From an uncultured Spirochaetia bacterium (GTDB taxonomy: Bacteria > Spirochaetota > UBA4802 > JAGODF01), in assembly GCA_937967705.1 (NCBI GenBank), contig CALCJG010000290.1, positions 1 to 14,695 on the forward strand: 14,695 nt of DNA. The letters are read 5' to 3'. A program made the position numbers and the translations under genes. Under the pieces are notes generated by a model that searched no databases, was not told the origin of the DNA, and saw nothing but the letters and a program-made list of their open reading frames with translations. Below are positions 14,234 through 14,695 of the stretch, piece by piece. The first letter of the stretch is position 1, and every line of letters begins with the position of its first letter.

Positions 14234-14470
14234 TCAGCCTTCGTCTTCATCGTCGCGGTAGTGAATCGGCTTGGACGGAACCATGGTTGAAATAGCGTGT
14301 TTGAAGATCAGGTTCTGTTTTTTATCGACTTCGATGAGGATGGTAAAGTTATCAAAGCTTAACACACGCCCTTTGATCGGCACCCCATTCATAAGATAGA
14401 GAGTAATCTCCATCTTTTCCTTACGGGTAGTATTGAGGAAATGATCCTGTAAATTTTTTTGTTTGGACAT
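14234..14470 (-). CDS. hfq: RNA chaperone Hfq
   Basis: Hfq forms a hexameric Sm-like ring that pairs small RNAs with target mRNAs. The 78-residue product has the canonical motifs: LQDHFLNTTRKEK (rim Arg/Lys as RKEK instead of RRER), ITLYLMNGVPIKGRVLSFDNF (Sm1) and the Sm2 motif FKHAISTMVPS with the proximal-face Lys-His pair. It ends in a short acidic tail (DDEDEG) instead of a long disordered one. I placed the start at ATG 14470 because AGGTG lies 5 nt upstream; an upstream in-frame GTG (14476) would be too close to that site. It is directly downstream of miaA, as in many bacteria. Confidence 0.95.
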   Translation of the reverse strand: MSKQKNLQDHFLNTTRKEKMEITLYLMNGVPIKGRVLSFDNFTILIEVDKKQNLIFKHAISTMVPSKPIHYRDDEDEG

Positions 14471-14497
14471 CGTCACACCTGCACCCTATATATTTTT

Positions 14498-14695
14498 TTA
14501 ATAAGACATGCTCCATTCTTCGATGATCTGCTTCAGAGTCCCGCCTTCTTCAGGGTGGAACCATCGGATTCTCTTATTCTTCCTAAACCAGGTCATCTGA
14601 CGCTTGGCGTACTTCTTCGTATCGGTTTTAATCAGTTCAACAGTTTCATCAAGCCCGCGTATGCCGTCGAGATACTCATTTATCCGCAAATAACC
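14498..14695 (-). CDS. miaA: tRNA dimethylallyltransferase MiaA, C-terminal part (cut by window edge)
   Basis: MiaA transfers dimethylallyl from DMAPP to A37 of tRNAs that read UNN codons. Only the last 65 residues are present; the frame is open to the edge and begins Gly-Tyr. Diagnostic are LDETVELIKTDTKKYAKRQ and TWFRKNKRIRWFHPEE, the MiaA C-terminal signature. The stop is TAA (14498-14500). The hfq start is 27 bp downstream, with its Shine-Dalgarno in the gap. Confidence 0.93.
   Translation of the reverse strand, partial: GYLRINEYLDGIRGLDETVELIKTDTKKYAKRQMTWFRKNKRIRWFHPEEGGTLKQIIEEWSMSY

Noticed and set aside
1..14695. Mobile elements, CRISPR arrays, tRNA or rRNA genes
   Set aside because: No transposase, integrase, terminal inverted repeat pair, spaced direct repeats or RNA gene signature was seen on either strand.

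Overview
The window looks like an ordinary chromosomal stretch from a Gram-negative, motile bacterium, most likely a spirochaete. This is inference: it carries an FlgM-type anti-sigma factor, a cheW, a lipoprotein and an outer-membrane-type protein, LarB/LarC, and a tiny bS22 (AURKAIP1/COX24-like) ribosomal protein of the kind known in spirochaetes and Bacteroidetes. No mobile element, CRISPR array, rRNA or tRNA is visible. GC content falls from about 67% in a sampled line of the radical SAM gene to about 45% in a sampled line near hfq.

Layout. Positions 1-2739 (minus) hold a large multi-PAS histidine kinase with an in-frame amber codon near its C-terminus; the frame continues to the window edge. 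A divergent intergenic region (2740-2974) holds two promoters, a dyad, nested hairpins and a possible 12-residue leader peptide. The plus-strand set 2975-6263 encodes a predicted beta-barrel protein, a small lipoprotein, and a radical SAM protein split by a -1 frameshift. rsmA (minus) converges on it. rsmA and rsmI, two 16S rRNA methyltransferase genes, diverge from 7083-7185. Next is flgM with its own promoter and terminator. A tight operon follows: an iron-ADH-fold protein that appears to have lost all four metal ligands and its NAD motifs, then larB and larC, which build the nickel-pincer nucleotide cofactor. cheW (minus) converges on larC. The remaining minus-strand genes, in transcription order, are miaA (partial), hfq, an SPFH/band-7 membrane protein, bS22 (ending at an intrinsic terminator) and a three-helix membrane protein of unknown function.

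The most unusual items are: the apparent iron-ADH pseudoenzyme coupled to larBC; the amber codon in the kinase; the split radical SAM gene whose break forms an ATGA overlap; the unlisted 29-residue bS22 gene; and the structured leader with an upstream ORF before the outer-membrane-type gene.
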